From: Taxillus chinensis
Lineage: Eukaryota > Streptophyta > Magnoliopsida > Santalales > Loranthaceae
Reading direction: 5' to 3'
DNA: 64,000 nucleotides
Assembly (NCBI GenBank): GCA_023512835.1
Contig: CM042090.1
Location: forward strand, 15,364,617 to 15,428,616
Notes under the pieces: generated by a model
What the model was told of the DNA's origin: nothing
Databases searched by the model: none
Seen by the model: only the letters and a program-made list of their open reading frames with translations
Shown: positions 24,445-36,644 of the stretch, piece after piece
Position numbering within the stretch: the stretch's first letter is position 1
Layout: each line of letters opens with the position of its first letter
Position numbers and translations under genes: made by a program

Positions 24445-27400
24445 ATGGGTAGAAAGAAGCCGACTGCTCGTGAAGAGGACAACACTTCAGCTGCACCACA
24501 GGCTGGGGGTAAATCAAAAAAGAAGGCAGTGGTGATTGATGATGATGAGTATTCAATTGGAACTGAACTGTCGGTGGATCAGTCAACTCAGGAAGAGAAA
24601 GTCGCAGCAGTTACTGGAAAGAAGAAGAATAAGAAGGGAGGTTCCAAGCATTCGCAACTTCAAGAGGAGGATGAAGATAAATTAATAGAAGGCAATGAAG
24701 AAGACGATGCTCCTGAAGTTGTGTTTATGGGTAAGAAAAAATCCAAATCCAAATCAAAAAAAAATGGTAGCAGTAGTTTGTTTAGTACTTCGAGTTTTGG
24801 CTTGCTTGAGGAGGAGGATAAGGATGATGAACAATCTTGTGTTACTGTTGAGAAAGATGGAGTGGGTGGAAGTGAAGGAGAAGATGAGCCTATTACTTTT
24901 TCTGGAAAGAAAAAGCCATCAAAATCTAATAAAAAGAGTAACAGTTTGTTCAAGGCATCTACATCTGATGACCTTGAGGATAGTGATGAGGATCTGACAA
25001 AGAAGGAAAAACCTGAAGAGGAAGTAGATGATGGAGCTGCTGCTGATTTGGTGACGTTTTCTGGTAAAAAGAAGAAATCGTCAAAGTCTACAGAAAAGAA
25101 AAGTAATTTGTTTAGTGTTGCATTACTTGATGAAGAAAATGAGATAGATGATTCTGTTTCTGCACAGGACTCTGCCACTAAACCTGGAGATGACCCTATT
25201 GAGGATGAAAATGCTCCAGTAATCAGCTTTTCTGGAAAGAAAAAATCTTCCAAAAAGAAAAATAATAGCACTTCTACATCTCTTGTCGAAGCTGGTTTGG
25301 GGGAAGAAATAGCAGTGGTTGAATCCGAGGAAAGTACTGGAACCAGCTTGAAAGAAACTGGCAATTTGAAATCTATTAAACAAGCTAATGAGGGACCAGT
25401 GGAAACTTCAAAGAACAAGAAGAAAAAGAAGAAGAGTGGAAGAACTGCTCAAGAGGAGGATGACTTGGACAAGCTTCTTGCTGAGCTTGGTGAAATGCCT
25501 CCAATGTCAAAACCTACTGTTCCTCCACAAGAGAAAGCTGAGGTCCTGGCTGAGCCAATTGGAGTGGCAGATCCTACAGCTGAAAAGGAAGGTGAAGAGG
25601 AAAGCATAGAATCTGCAGCCGCAAAGAAAAAGAAAAAGAAGAAGGAAAAAGAGAAGGAGAAGAAGGCAGCTGCAGCAGCAGCAGCTTCAGTAGCAGAGCT
25701 GAAGGAAGAAAAACCAGAGAAAAAGGATGAAATGAAGAGTAAAGTATCAGACAAAAAGATTCCAAAGCATGTGAGGGAAAAGCAAGAAGCACTTGCTAGG
25801 CGCAAAGAGGCTGAAGAAAAAAAGCAGAGAGAAGAAGAGGAGAAACTGAGGAAGGAGGAAGAAGAGCGGCTGCGACAAGAAGAACTTGTGAGGCAGGCAG
25901 AAGAGGCTAGGCGCCGGAAAAAGGAGAAGGAGAAGGAGAAGCTTCTTAAGAAAAAGCAGGAGGGAAGACTTTTAACAGGAAAGCAGAAGGATGAAGCTCG
26001 TAGATTGGAGTCTATGCGGAACCAAATACTTGCTAATGCTGGGGGATTGCCTCTTGCTGCTACGGACAGTACAGCTGGAGCAATGCCAAAGCGACCTATA
26101 TATCGCAATAAAAAGATCAAGCTGCCTTCCTCTCATGGAAATGGTGTAGCTTCCGTGGAAAATGTTGAACCAAAGGAAAGCATGGAAGAAGCAGTGCCTG
26201 AAGTAGATTTGTTGGAAATTGAGAAAGTTGAAGTTGATTCAGTGGGTGTGGATGAGCAGTCAGAAATTGCTGTTGCAATTGAAGATCATGGAGTAGAGGA
26301 GGAAGAAGAAGATGATGAAGAATGGGATGCAAAGAGCTGGGATGATGCCGTCCTCAATCTGCCTGGCAAGAGTGCATTTGCTGATGAAGAGGTTGAATTT
26401 AAGCCTGAACCACCGGCAAAAAAAGAAGTAAAGAGCCTGAAGCAAACTTCCGTGAATGGTCATGTGGCTTCCAAGAAAGTAACCTCTCCCCCTCCAATCA
26501 AATCTCAGGATGTTGAACATAAAAATAGTCAGCCTGAGGTTGAAGCTGCATCAAGAAATAAGAAAAAGGAAGTTGGATTGAAGTCCAAATCACAAAAAGC
26601 AGATTCTCTCCCCAAGGAGACTGAAGATAATCTCCGTTCTCCAATTTGCTGTATCATGGGCCATGTTGATACTGGAAAAACAAAGCTGTTGGATTGTATT
26701 CGACGTACTAATGTTCAGGAGGGTGAGGCTGGTGGGATTACTCAGCAAATAGGTGCGACCTATTTTCCTGCAGAGAACATTCGGGAAAGAACTAGGGAAC
26801 TGAAAGCTGATGCAAAGTTGAAAGTCCCAGGTTTATTGGTTATTGACACCCCGGGACATGAATCATTTACTAATTTACGGTCACGTGGGTCTGGTTTATG
26901 TGACATTGCGATTCTGGTTGTTGACATTATGCATGGCTTAGAAAATCAGACTATTGAATCAATTAATCTCTTGAAAATGAGAAATACAGAATTCATAGTT
27001 GCTTTGAATAAGGTAAGAATTATGGTGTCTAGTTGCTGTTGGGATAGTCTTGCATATTTATTGTTCTTCACACAATTTATCTTGTTTACTTGCTCCATAA
27101 CTATAAAGGTTGATAGACTGTATGGATGGAAAGTTTGTCGCAATGCACCAATTATTAAGGCAATGAAGCAGCAGTCTACAGATGTTCTACGCGAGTTTAA
27201 TATGAGGCTTGATAGGGTAAAATTTTGGCTACTTAAATTATTATGAACTCCACATTCGTTTAGCTAACCTTTTTGGTATCATTCGTGAATCTTTCCAGGT
27301 CATATTGCAGCTTAAAGAGCAATCTTTAAATACTGAACTGTATTACAAAAACAAAGAAATGGGGGAAACTTTTAGCATTGTACCTACTAGTGCTATAAGG

Positions 27401-30400
27401 TATGTTGGAGTCAAGACCTATCATTGTCTAAACTCATAGTTGATTTGAGTATTCGTGATTGCAAACCCTATAACACAACATATTCTATGAAGATGACCTG
27501 ATATATGGATGGACATTTTTGACATCACAGTGGCGAGGGCATACCAGATTTGTTGTTATTGTTGTGTCAATGGACTCAGAAAACAATGGTCGAGAAACTT
27601 ACTTTCAGTAATGAAGTGCAGGTATGAATTCTTCACTGGTTTTTTGTTACTGGAAAGTAGATTATGGTTTGAATGAAATGAGTTTGATTCTGATTTTTTT
27701 TCCTGCAGTGTACGGTATTGGAGGTTAAGGTTATAGAGGGCCATGGGACAACTGTTGATGTTGTATTGGTTAATGGTGTGCTCCATGAAGGTGATCAAAT
27801 AGTAGTTTGTGGCATGCAGGCAAGCATCTTCTACCCTCTATATATCTTTATAAGATTTTTTTAATGCTTTACAATCTGTGGTTACTTGTGCTTTACAATA
27901 TAGGGGCCAATTGTCACCACAATTAGAGCTTTATTGACACCCCATCCAATGAAGGAACTACGGGTTAAGGTAAGAGGGCACCTTTTCTGTTATTTTTCTT
28001 TGAAAAATAGCCCATTTATGTTGTAAACATGAAATCCATTATCAAAGCACACAAGTACCATGCTCCATTCTGAAATTATTTTGAAAATAGAAGTTGATTA
28101 TGATATGGCAACACCTGATGCTAATGCTCTATTTAATTGAGTATCAGAAAAAACTCTTAACGTTGTTGGATTCTGTGCAGCTTATAGAGAAATTTATAGG
28201 ATGTTTGGGGAACTTTTTTGTCTGCTTCTATATTTCATTGAAAGGGTTGGATTGGGTATTTTGCACTTCATACTTCCATTACACAATCATATTACATATC
28301 CCTTCTAATGTATTTGCATTTCTATGAAATTTAATGAAAATTTGATTTTCAGCTCTTGGTGAATGCGAACTTCATGTTATGTATCACATAAATTAACTTC
28401 TTCCCACTGGATCCTTCCTCATGCTAACTTATATTCAACAAAAACTTATCCATTAGCTTTGATTAAACGATATAATTAATCACAGTTGATATGTGAAAGG
28501 ATAACACTGTTGAATGGGTGGCGGGGCCATGTTAAGAGAGGAAGAGTTATGGGTTCGACAGTGAGGCCAATTGTGAGGGTATGCTTTATTTGTCGCACCT
28601 AGGAAGGGTTTGTCACTTATTGGACTTCAATTTGTATCCTTTATGTTTAGTGGAGCTGTGGCTGGAACTCTAATCACTGAGGAAGAAGGTGTTGTAGGGT
28701 CATTGTCACAGGTCAGACCCTGGAGTGATGATGTTGATCCTTTGGTGGAATCGCTATTATCAATTTGGAACTTTTTAGCTTTTAGGGTTTGGGAGATCGA
28801 TGACTTATTTTTCTAGACAAAGATGGCGCTTCTGGGTGACTGGAGGTCTCTGATGTAGCATTCAAACTGTTTGTGGTTTTCTGCCTATGGGCAAAGGTAA
28901 GTTTCCCCTTTCACCACTGTTAACAAAGGAAGTCATGCTGATGATGGCTTCAATAATTGTATCTAGTGGATTGTGCCAGCCCCTTCCTGTTGCACCATGC
29001 CCTTCATTCTGAAAGACGTCAATGGTATGCTTGGGATATGTCAGTGGCTGGTGGGGGCAACAATGGTGGCACCAACCATGGATCTTACATGTGAGTGATA
29101 GCTGCAGCTAGGGTTCACTTTGGTCACTTAGTGGAAGGGAGAATGGAAGTCTTGGGGCTGGGTTGGGTGGTAACTTAAAATTGCCTTGCATGACAGGGAT
29201 CTGGATGGGTGTGATAATGGGCTTAAGTGGAAGGCTATCCCTAGGCTAAATGAGGTCCCATGTGGTGGCGTGGCTCTTCAAGTTTAATTCAAATTCTCGT
29301 GGGCATGCGATGGTGAGTAATTGTGTAAATTATCAATACTTTATTATTACTTACATTTACCTTACCTAAATGACCTAATCCATACACGTTTTTGACACTC
29401 AGTCTCTCACCATCTCGCACACGTCGCACCACCATCATTCTAGATGTAGCATATCTGTTGCATATCGTTCTATCTCCTTGTTTGCGTCAATGCCAGAGCT
29501 TTCTATTCCTAGCATATGTTGCAGATCTAGGCATCTAGCATATGCCGGAGCTCTCTCTCAGGGTAGTCCTTTGTCCCTTCCTTGTCTCACATTGTTGTCA
29601 GAGTTGGCCTTGTTGGAGCCTGGATATAAGATCGGAGTTCTCTCTCCCTGTGTCACATATCATGACGCTGAAGCTCTCTTCTTGTCTCATGATTTGCCCT
29701 CTCCCTATCTCACGCTGCTCTCTCTCCTTGCCGAAACTCGTTCATGTTGCCACGCCAATGCTTTCGGAACTCACTGACACGCTGACGCTGCAATACACTA
29801 CGTTGGGTGAGGGCTGTTTGGCTGTCACGGGCTGCTCCGGTCCATATGTGAACTGGAATAGCCAATTGTTAGTCTATTAAAATTGCGGGCTTAAACACGC
29901 GTAGTCTGTTTTATATCCCTAATATTCAAGAGTAAATAAGATGAAGCATTTGAGGATCTTCATGCTAATTTACTTGATATTGACATCTCTGAAGATGTTT
30001 AGAAATGTTAATTTAGTTAGTTGAATATTTTTTTTACACTTATTCTTGAGTATTTTTTAATATGTATAATGTTGGCGTTCATTGCAAAACTTTTGGATAT
30101 TGGATTTTTTTTTTTTTTACATTTGATAGTTGAGACGAGTTGTTGAACATTTGAGTATTTGGATTATTATTAGTTAGGAAGTCATTTTACAAATTGTATG
30201 ATGTTTTTGTATCTTGAGTTGCATTCCTCTCCTTTGCGCCTTGGGTGCACCTCACTACTCTGGTAATTACGGGGAGGTTCATAATGAATCACGGCGAGTG
30301 AGATGAAAGATAAGGAAGGTTGCTCATCCTCTTTCTGCCGGGGTGTTTCAGATAGTGAGAGCTCCACTGCTGACAAAGGGGAGGCTCCGAGGATGAACTA

Positions 30401-32397
30401 TCTAAATGTGCTCAGTTTGAATGGATACCGACTAGATGCACATCAGCAGTGATGGGAGCGCTCTTGTTAATTGTGGCTACTTTTTAAAATGATTTCTCAT
30501 TGCCTGAATGGATTACATGTGAATGATGTAATTGTTATTGAAGTCTAGCCATGTATTTTTTTTTTCTTGATTTTTGGTTTTCTTTATCCAGGGAACCTAT
30601 CTGCATCACAAAGAGATAAAAGCTGCCCAAGGTATCAAGATCACTGGACAGGTGATGTACACTTAAAGAAACTCATGACTCCTGCAACTCAATAACGTGC
30701 TATTGCTGTATTTATAGATATGCTTTTATGCATTCTAGTTGAAAAACTTGTCTATTTTTGCAGGGCTTTGAGCATGCTGTTGCTGGTACTGCTTTGTATG
30801 TTGTTGGGCCTGATGATGACGTGGAAGATGTAAAGGAAACAGCTATGGAAGATATGAAATCAGTCATGAGCAGGATTGATAAGAGTGGCGAGGGAGTTTA
30901 TGTTCAAGCTTCTACACTGGGGTCTCTCGAAGCCTTGCTGGAGTTCTTGAAGTCTCCAGCTGTTAAAATTCCTGTTTGTGGTATTGGCATAGGTCCTGTG
31001 CATAAGAAGGATGTTATGAAGGCCAGTGTAATGCTTGAAAAGAAAAAAGAGTTTGCTACAATCTTGGCATTTGATGTCAAAGTAACACCAGAGGCTCGGG
31101 AACTTGCAGATGATACGGGCGTGAAGATCTTTATTGCTGATATCATTTATCATTTATTTGATCAGTTCAAGGCTTATATTGACGATCTCAAGGAGGAAAA
31201 AAAGAAAGAGGCAGCTGATGAAGCAGTTTTTCCATGTGTCCTTAGCATTATACCAAACTGTGTATTTAACAAGAAAGATCCAATTGTCTTGGGTGTTGAT
31301 GTCCTTGAAGGCATTGCTAAGGTTTGTTTAATTTGTTTACTTTCTTTTTAAAATAAATTTCATTGATGGAATATTTTTTTGGCCTGTTTTTTTTTTTTTT
31401 TTGAATGAGACATGTTTTTCTGTTATTATGTTTTGGCTTGATACAATTTTGTAAATTTCATGTTCTAGATCTCATAATGGTTTGGACACAGAACTTGCCT
31501 TTTTTTCTTGATACTGTTTAATAGGCTAGACTGGATCTTGTTCTTAGGGAAAAGATCTGCTGCTTGGTTTATATTTGCATGGGTGTTATGCATTTGAAAT
31601 CTTAATTTCAGGTTGGGACTCCTATTTGCATTCCTCAAAAGGATTTTATTGATATTGGCCGGATTGCATCCATTGAATTCAACCACAAGCCTGTTGATTC
31701 CGCTAGGAAGGGCCAGAAAGTTGCTATCAAGGTATGCAAGAACGATGTAATTGTTAATATTTTAGTGTAAGATGGTGGGAATTATTGGACTCCCTTTGTT
31801 CTTGAATGTCCATTACGTTTCATATGACATGTGGGTAGTACAATATGCAGGCATATATGTGGCTTTAGATAATTTTGAAGCAATAGAAATTATTCAGACG
31901 TTTGGCTGTTTTTTTTTTTTTTGCGTGTTAAAAGACTATCGAGTGGGTCTATTTTGTATTTGCTTCCTTTGCCACCAAATAAAAGCAATGTCCCCATGCA
32001 CTTGACAGTTTACCCAAGGAGGCCTAATTATCAACATTTTGCCATGCTTCTTCTGCAGATAGTTGGGTCCAGTTCTGATGAGCAGCAAAAGATGTTTGGG
32101 AGGCATTTTGAGATAGATGATGAGCTTGTTAGCCACATTTCAAGGCGCTCTATTGATGTTCTGAGAGCTAATTATAGGGTAACTTTCACCAGAATTTCAG
32201 ATTTGTTTCCAAGGATGATATTGCCTTTTTTTTCCCCTTGCTCACAGTTTTGATAATAATTCTAGCACATCGATTAATTCTCTTTAACCTTAACTCCCCC
32301 GATACGCGTGTTTGTGCACACGTGCGTGCAGGAGGATCTCTCAATGGATGACTGGAGGTTGGTTTTGAGGCTAAAGAATATCTTCCGGATACAGTGA
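24445..32397 (+). CDS. eIF5B: Eukaryotic translation initiation factor 5B
   Basis: GTPase that promotes 60S subunit joining at the end of initiation (IF2 family), cytosolic. Coding exons are 24445-27012, 27109-27216, 27299-27399, 27531-27621, 27709-27819, 27904-27969, 30592-30651, 30764-31321, 31612-31731, 32059-32178 and 32332-32397; phases agree and give 1322 aa, near the plant family length. Residues 1-730 form a charged Lys/Glu-rich region with four F-x-GKKK repeats and a long KE-rich coiled stretch. The G domain follows: GHVDTGKT (739-746), [12 protein letters not shown] (switch I), DTPGHE (801-806), NKVD (855-858). Domains II-IV include [20 protein letters not shown] and end KNIFRIQ. 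Intron 1 (96 nt) is in frame and stop-free. Intron 5 has a GC donor. Intron 6 is 2.6 kb. Identity is very secure; individual splice sites slightly less so. Confidence 0.95.
27970..30591 (+). other. Long eIF5B intron 6 with unrecognised insertion-like sequence
   Basis: All other introns in this gene are about 80-340 nt. This one is 2622 nt, lying between LRVK and [13 protein letters not shown]. The part from about 28500 to 29880 is richer in G+C than typical introns here and has short open frames (29478-29777 and 29542-29880, overlapping), but no transposase or retroelement motif that I can name. I interpret it as one or more decayed insertions. Confidence 0.5.
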
Positions 32398-32667
32398 GGG
32401 CTTGAAAGCAATTTTTCCAATTGCACTTGGCTTCTACGAGAGTTTCTGATTTAATAGCCTTTCCTTGGAGCCCCGAGCTTCCACTTTTGGACTTTGAGGT
32501 GGACGTTGTTCTGTTTGTTTGAAGGAAGAGCAAGCGCAAGTTGCAAAATCTTTGCGGTCTAGAAAGCGCGCGTTTTTTCACTTCATAAACCGGGCATGAT
32601 CTTTTCTTCCCCTTGCCTACGTTTCCTTTCTTTTTTGTAGTTCATATAAATATAACTGCTAGGTTGC

Positions 32668-32673
32668 AATAAA
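32668..32673 (+). terminator. Candidate poly(A) signal of eIF5B
   Basis: AATAAA lies 271 nt after the stop codon, in sequence rich in T (TTTCCTTTCTTTTTTGTAG upstream). This is a plausible near-upstream element for 3' end formation. Confidence 0.5.
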
Positions 32674-35600
32674 TTTTCCGGATCCAATGCTGGCTAAGTT
32701 GTTTTTTATATATACAAAAAAAAATGCTGGTCAAGTTAAATTAATCATAATATGCTTTTTTTTGCCTCCTGTTATAAGTGCGAATTGATTAATGGTTTGC
32801 GGATGCGAATCCGGTTTTGGTGTAATCTATGCGCACTTTTCAATCGACTGCAAAAATATGAATACCGCCTCTTCACATTGCTATACATCTAAATATTTTG
32901 AGTTATTGTTTATTTTTTATATATTATTTTATTTTTTTTAAAAAACTTTTTCTCTCCTCTTGTTTCTCTCTCAATGCTCTCTCCTTCTCTCTGTGCCACA
33001 AATCCTAGGGTTGAGGGTTGTGCGTGATGCTGGGCGTGGCCGTGGGGGGAAGGGAGGCAGAGCGCATGGTCGTAGCTTCTTGGCAGCAGCGACGTGGGTC
33101 TTGGCAAAGGCAATCCTAGTGTACAAAGTCAAATATTTTGAAATAATATTTTAATAAAAATATAAAAAATTTAAAAAAATAGTGTTGGAAAATATACAAA
33201 ACAACTAACATTTAAAAAAATTCTATGCGAAGAAAATCTACAGAATAGAAAGTGCTTCATTAACGCAAAAAAAATTCACTTTTTTTACTATTTCAAAATT
33301 TTGTTCTATTTGGGAATTTTTAAGAATAAACACAAAAATCAATTGTCTCCCTAGTAACCAAAAAAGAAAAAAGAAACAAGATTTGGAACAAAATCAAACG
33401 GCGCTTTAATTTATATAATGAGTATAACTTTTCCTCTTTCAAAGCTTGGGATGAATCAATTATTAGGGCAGTTTAGGTTGTAAGTGTAAGGTGAAGAGAG
33501 CTTGCTCTTAACGTTTCTGGTTTGTCCCTTAGTTTACTTATGTTTCAGTTTAGGAAACTAAGGAAAACTTATTGGTGGGAGAACAGAATGTAATATGAAT
33601 GATTTATTATCTTATTGACATAATATCATGAATAATGTGTTTTTTAAAAATTTTGTAATATATCCATGAAATATAACCAAAATAACGAAAAAGAAAAAGT
33701 CAATAGTTTTTTTTCCCTCCAGATTTGATTTAATAGGAAAATCATTAAAATAAACCAAATAAACACTCACCACAATTCTCTTGATCTTTGACATCAACGG
33801 CAGCTCCTTTTTTCCTCCCGACGAATTCCAGTAACTCATATTATCAGCATGAAAAGCGTACTACTTTGGGGCTTCAAGAGCTTGTCCTTTGAGCTGGCCT
33901 TTCTCGTACCGACATACATGGACCAATACTCCTTCGTTAGATCGGCAAACCGATTCAGTCCAACTGTGTACGTCCTTAGAGTAGCTAAAGGTTGCTATTC
34001 CGATGAACCATTGTTGCTACTCTAGCGAATCACTGCCCTTTCTCTCCTTTCGATGTTTTCCTTCCTTACGACAATGGTTGAAGACGAAGGAATCAACCTA
34101 GATTTTAATAATGGACGAAAGGGGTATAATTAAAATTTTAATTACGCGAGGATAATTAATTTTACCATAATTTGAATTTCATGTGTATCAAAAGCAATAA
34201 TAAAAATAGATTTTATTTTATTTTCACGTAATAATTAGTATTATTATTGCTTGTATGTTATATTTTCTATTAATATTTAATTAGCATTTGGTATCATTAA
34301 ATTTGATTTGGTTTTGTCCGTATAGTTGCATAATTAGTGAGTAACATAATGACGTGATAGCATATTAAATTATTGGAGGGAGAGAAAATAAAAAAAATTA
34401 TGACCGTCCAATTAATTACGATTTCATTTTTTAGGAATAGATATCATAATTTTTAGTTTATATTCATTTTTTAGGAATAGATATCATAATTGGAGTTATG
34501 TTCAAGTGGCATATTATTAACTTTGAAAATCAAAATATATGTATGGAATTTTTGTTATTTGCCCTTGTTTGCGACAGGGGTGAGACTCCATAAAAATTGT
34601 TTAAGGTATTCAACATTTATCACAAATTTTAAATATAACATCACAAAAAAAATTATATAAATTATTATTAAATTCTCGTAGTTTTATAAGTTTTTAAATA
34701 TAACATCACTGAAAGAAATAAAGAAATTTCATAAAATCTTTCCACAAGTCTTCGGAACTTTGTTATATGATAGTTTCATTATCAAACACTGGTCACTAGA
34801 TAGATATTTATATATTTTAAATTTTTCTAGATCAAATTCAAAATCTTAATAAGTAATAATTCAAATTTCAATTTAATAGCAAATTATCAGACATCAAAGC
34901 AAAATTATGGTAGGAAAAAAAAAAGGCAAATAGTAAATTACCATGAAAATGATGGAAATTGTCTCATTTGTACCAATGCATGTAGTCCATTTACAATTTA
35001 CCATATCAATATGGTGATCGTGGTCACTGGTCAACGTATTAATATCTTAAGTATAATTATTTTTTTTATAAAGGAAATCAGATGTGATGATGCACACCTT
35101 GGTGCCTTTATATATGATGCATATATAAATAGAATTAGCTTGTAATGTTTTGGGTTACTTTATATATGATGCATATATTCCATCATGGTTCTATTGATAA
35201 TCAAATAGTCTTCCTATTAGTAATAAGCAGGAACGGATCCAGAAAGTTTGATTAGGGGGGGCCGAAATATAAATTGCGTACATCTGTTACCTAAAACTAC
35301 GATTAACATTATCTAAGTTTGAGGTAAAACTTTAAACCACCAAAACCGAACTAAAGCGACCATTCGAAACCACAAATTTAATTTATCAAACCGTCAAAAC
35401 CAAACAAAATCGGTTTGAATGAGTTTGAAACCGAATAATATTATCAGTTTGATTTGTTTTGAGATTTCAAAACTGAGGTTTAAATTAAACTAAACTGAAC
35501 AATATTATCATTTACTTTTTTTTATTTTATGTTTTTAAATTTATTTATTTAAGATGATTTGTTAATACATGATGTGTTATATTTCTGAACTATGTTATCT

Positions 35601-36134
35601 AATTTTAAGACTTTTAAAATTCTAAATTCGATATATATTAGTATTAATATGCACACATATTATTTATTTATTTTATTTTATATCATTTCAACTTTCAAAA
35701 ATTTAAAAATTAGTGAATTAAATGATAATCTTTTAACTCACAAATTTATATATAAATATATTACTAATTATTATATATATAGCTATAATTAAAATTTATA
35801 TATACACACACATATAAATATAACTATATATATATATTACTATAATTAAAATTTTAAATTTTAATATATATATAAAATAAAAGATATTAAAAGATATAAG
35901 TATGTTCATCTATGTCTTTTATCCTTTGTTTTTAATTGAAATGAAAGCTAGGAAACTCTATTGTTGAGTTTAGATAGGATTTTGCCATTGTTATTCATAC
36001 AATTAAACATGCTTTGATTAAAAATTAATAAATAACCATTGTTTTAGTTAAGAAGTATCATTCCCTTAGAGATTCATTACAAAATTAGTATATGTTCTCT
36101 TGTGCGGAGATACAACAATAGACTACCTCCCCAT
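32674..36134. other. Intergenic, AT-rich, repeat-laden
   Basis: No gene recognised. A small GC-rich patch at 33000-33120 looks like repeat debris. A 29-base sequence occurs twice 40 bases apart (34423-34451 and 34463-34491). CTTTATATATGATGCATATAT occurs at about 35106 and 35158. From 35231 the sequence GGAACGGATCCAGAAAG...GGGGGGGCC begins a repeat related, in opposite orientation, to the element at 48910-49478. Confidence 0.5.
35229..35340. mobile_element. Diverged terminal fragment of a dispersed repeat
   Basis: The reverse complement of 49380-49478 aligns here: GGATCCAGAAA, then a GGGGGGGCC block, then CTAAAACTACGATTAA about 60 bases further in. The other end could not be located; the copy is probably truncated or interrupted by AT-rich repeats. 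Confidence 0.5.
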
Positions 36135-36644
36135 AGGGGTGTAAAACGGACTGGTCCGGGCTGATCCGTGACGGAGCGGGCCTAAACGGGCTAGCCCGTT
36201 TAGGCCCGCACTTTTAATGGATCAGAATTTTTCTGGTCCGGTCCGGTCCGCATGCGGCCGTGGACCGGTCCATATTTATTTATTTATTTTAAAACTTATT
36301 ATAAGTTAATTTTATTTAAAATAATTTAAAATTTTAATTTAAAATTTATATTCAATAGTTTATATTTCTAAATATTTATTTTAAAATTAATAGGTTTAGG
36401 CTTTGGGTACTAATATACTAAGTAAAATATATAATAATTTTAAAAAATTTATTTTAAAAAAATAAAAAAGCCGGTCCGCTGACCGGTCCGCGTCCGCACG
36501 GATTTGATCCGCATGGACCGGGCCTAAACGGACCGTTCCGTTTAGGCCCGCAATTGTAATGGACCATAATTTCTCTGGTCCAGTCCGATCCGGTCTGCAC
36601 GGACACGGACTGGTCCGCGGACTGGCGGTCCATTTTACACTCCT
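36135..36644. mobile_element. TIR element built of GGTCCG-rich arms
   Basis: The left end AGGGGTGTAAAACGGAC pairs with the right end GTCCATTTTACACTCCT as an inverted repeat. Each GC-rich arm holds GGCCTAAACGG...CCGTTTAGGCCCGCA, itself a palindrome, followed by a TAATGGA.CA.AATTT.TCTGGTCC block. The arms flank an AT-rich core (36280-36470). There is no coding sequence. This is a non-autonomous DNA transposon of unknown superfamily. Confidence 0.65.

Noticed and set aside
24660..25418. Long minus-strand open frame (252 codons) and another at 25449-26120
   Set aside because: Antisense shadows of the Lys/Glu-rich eIF5B N-terminus; Ser/Phe-rich composition mirrors AAG/GAA codons and no family motif appears.
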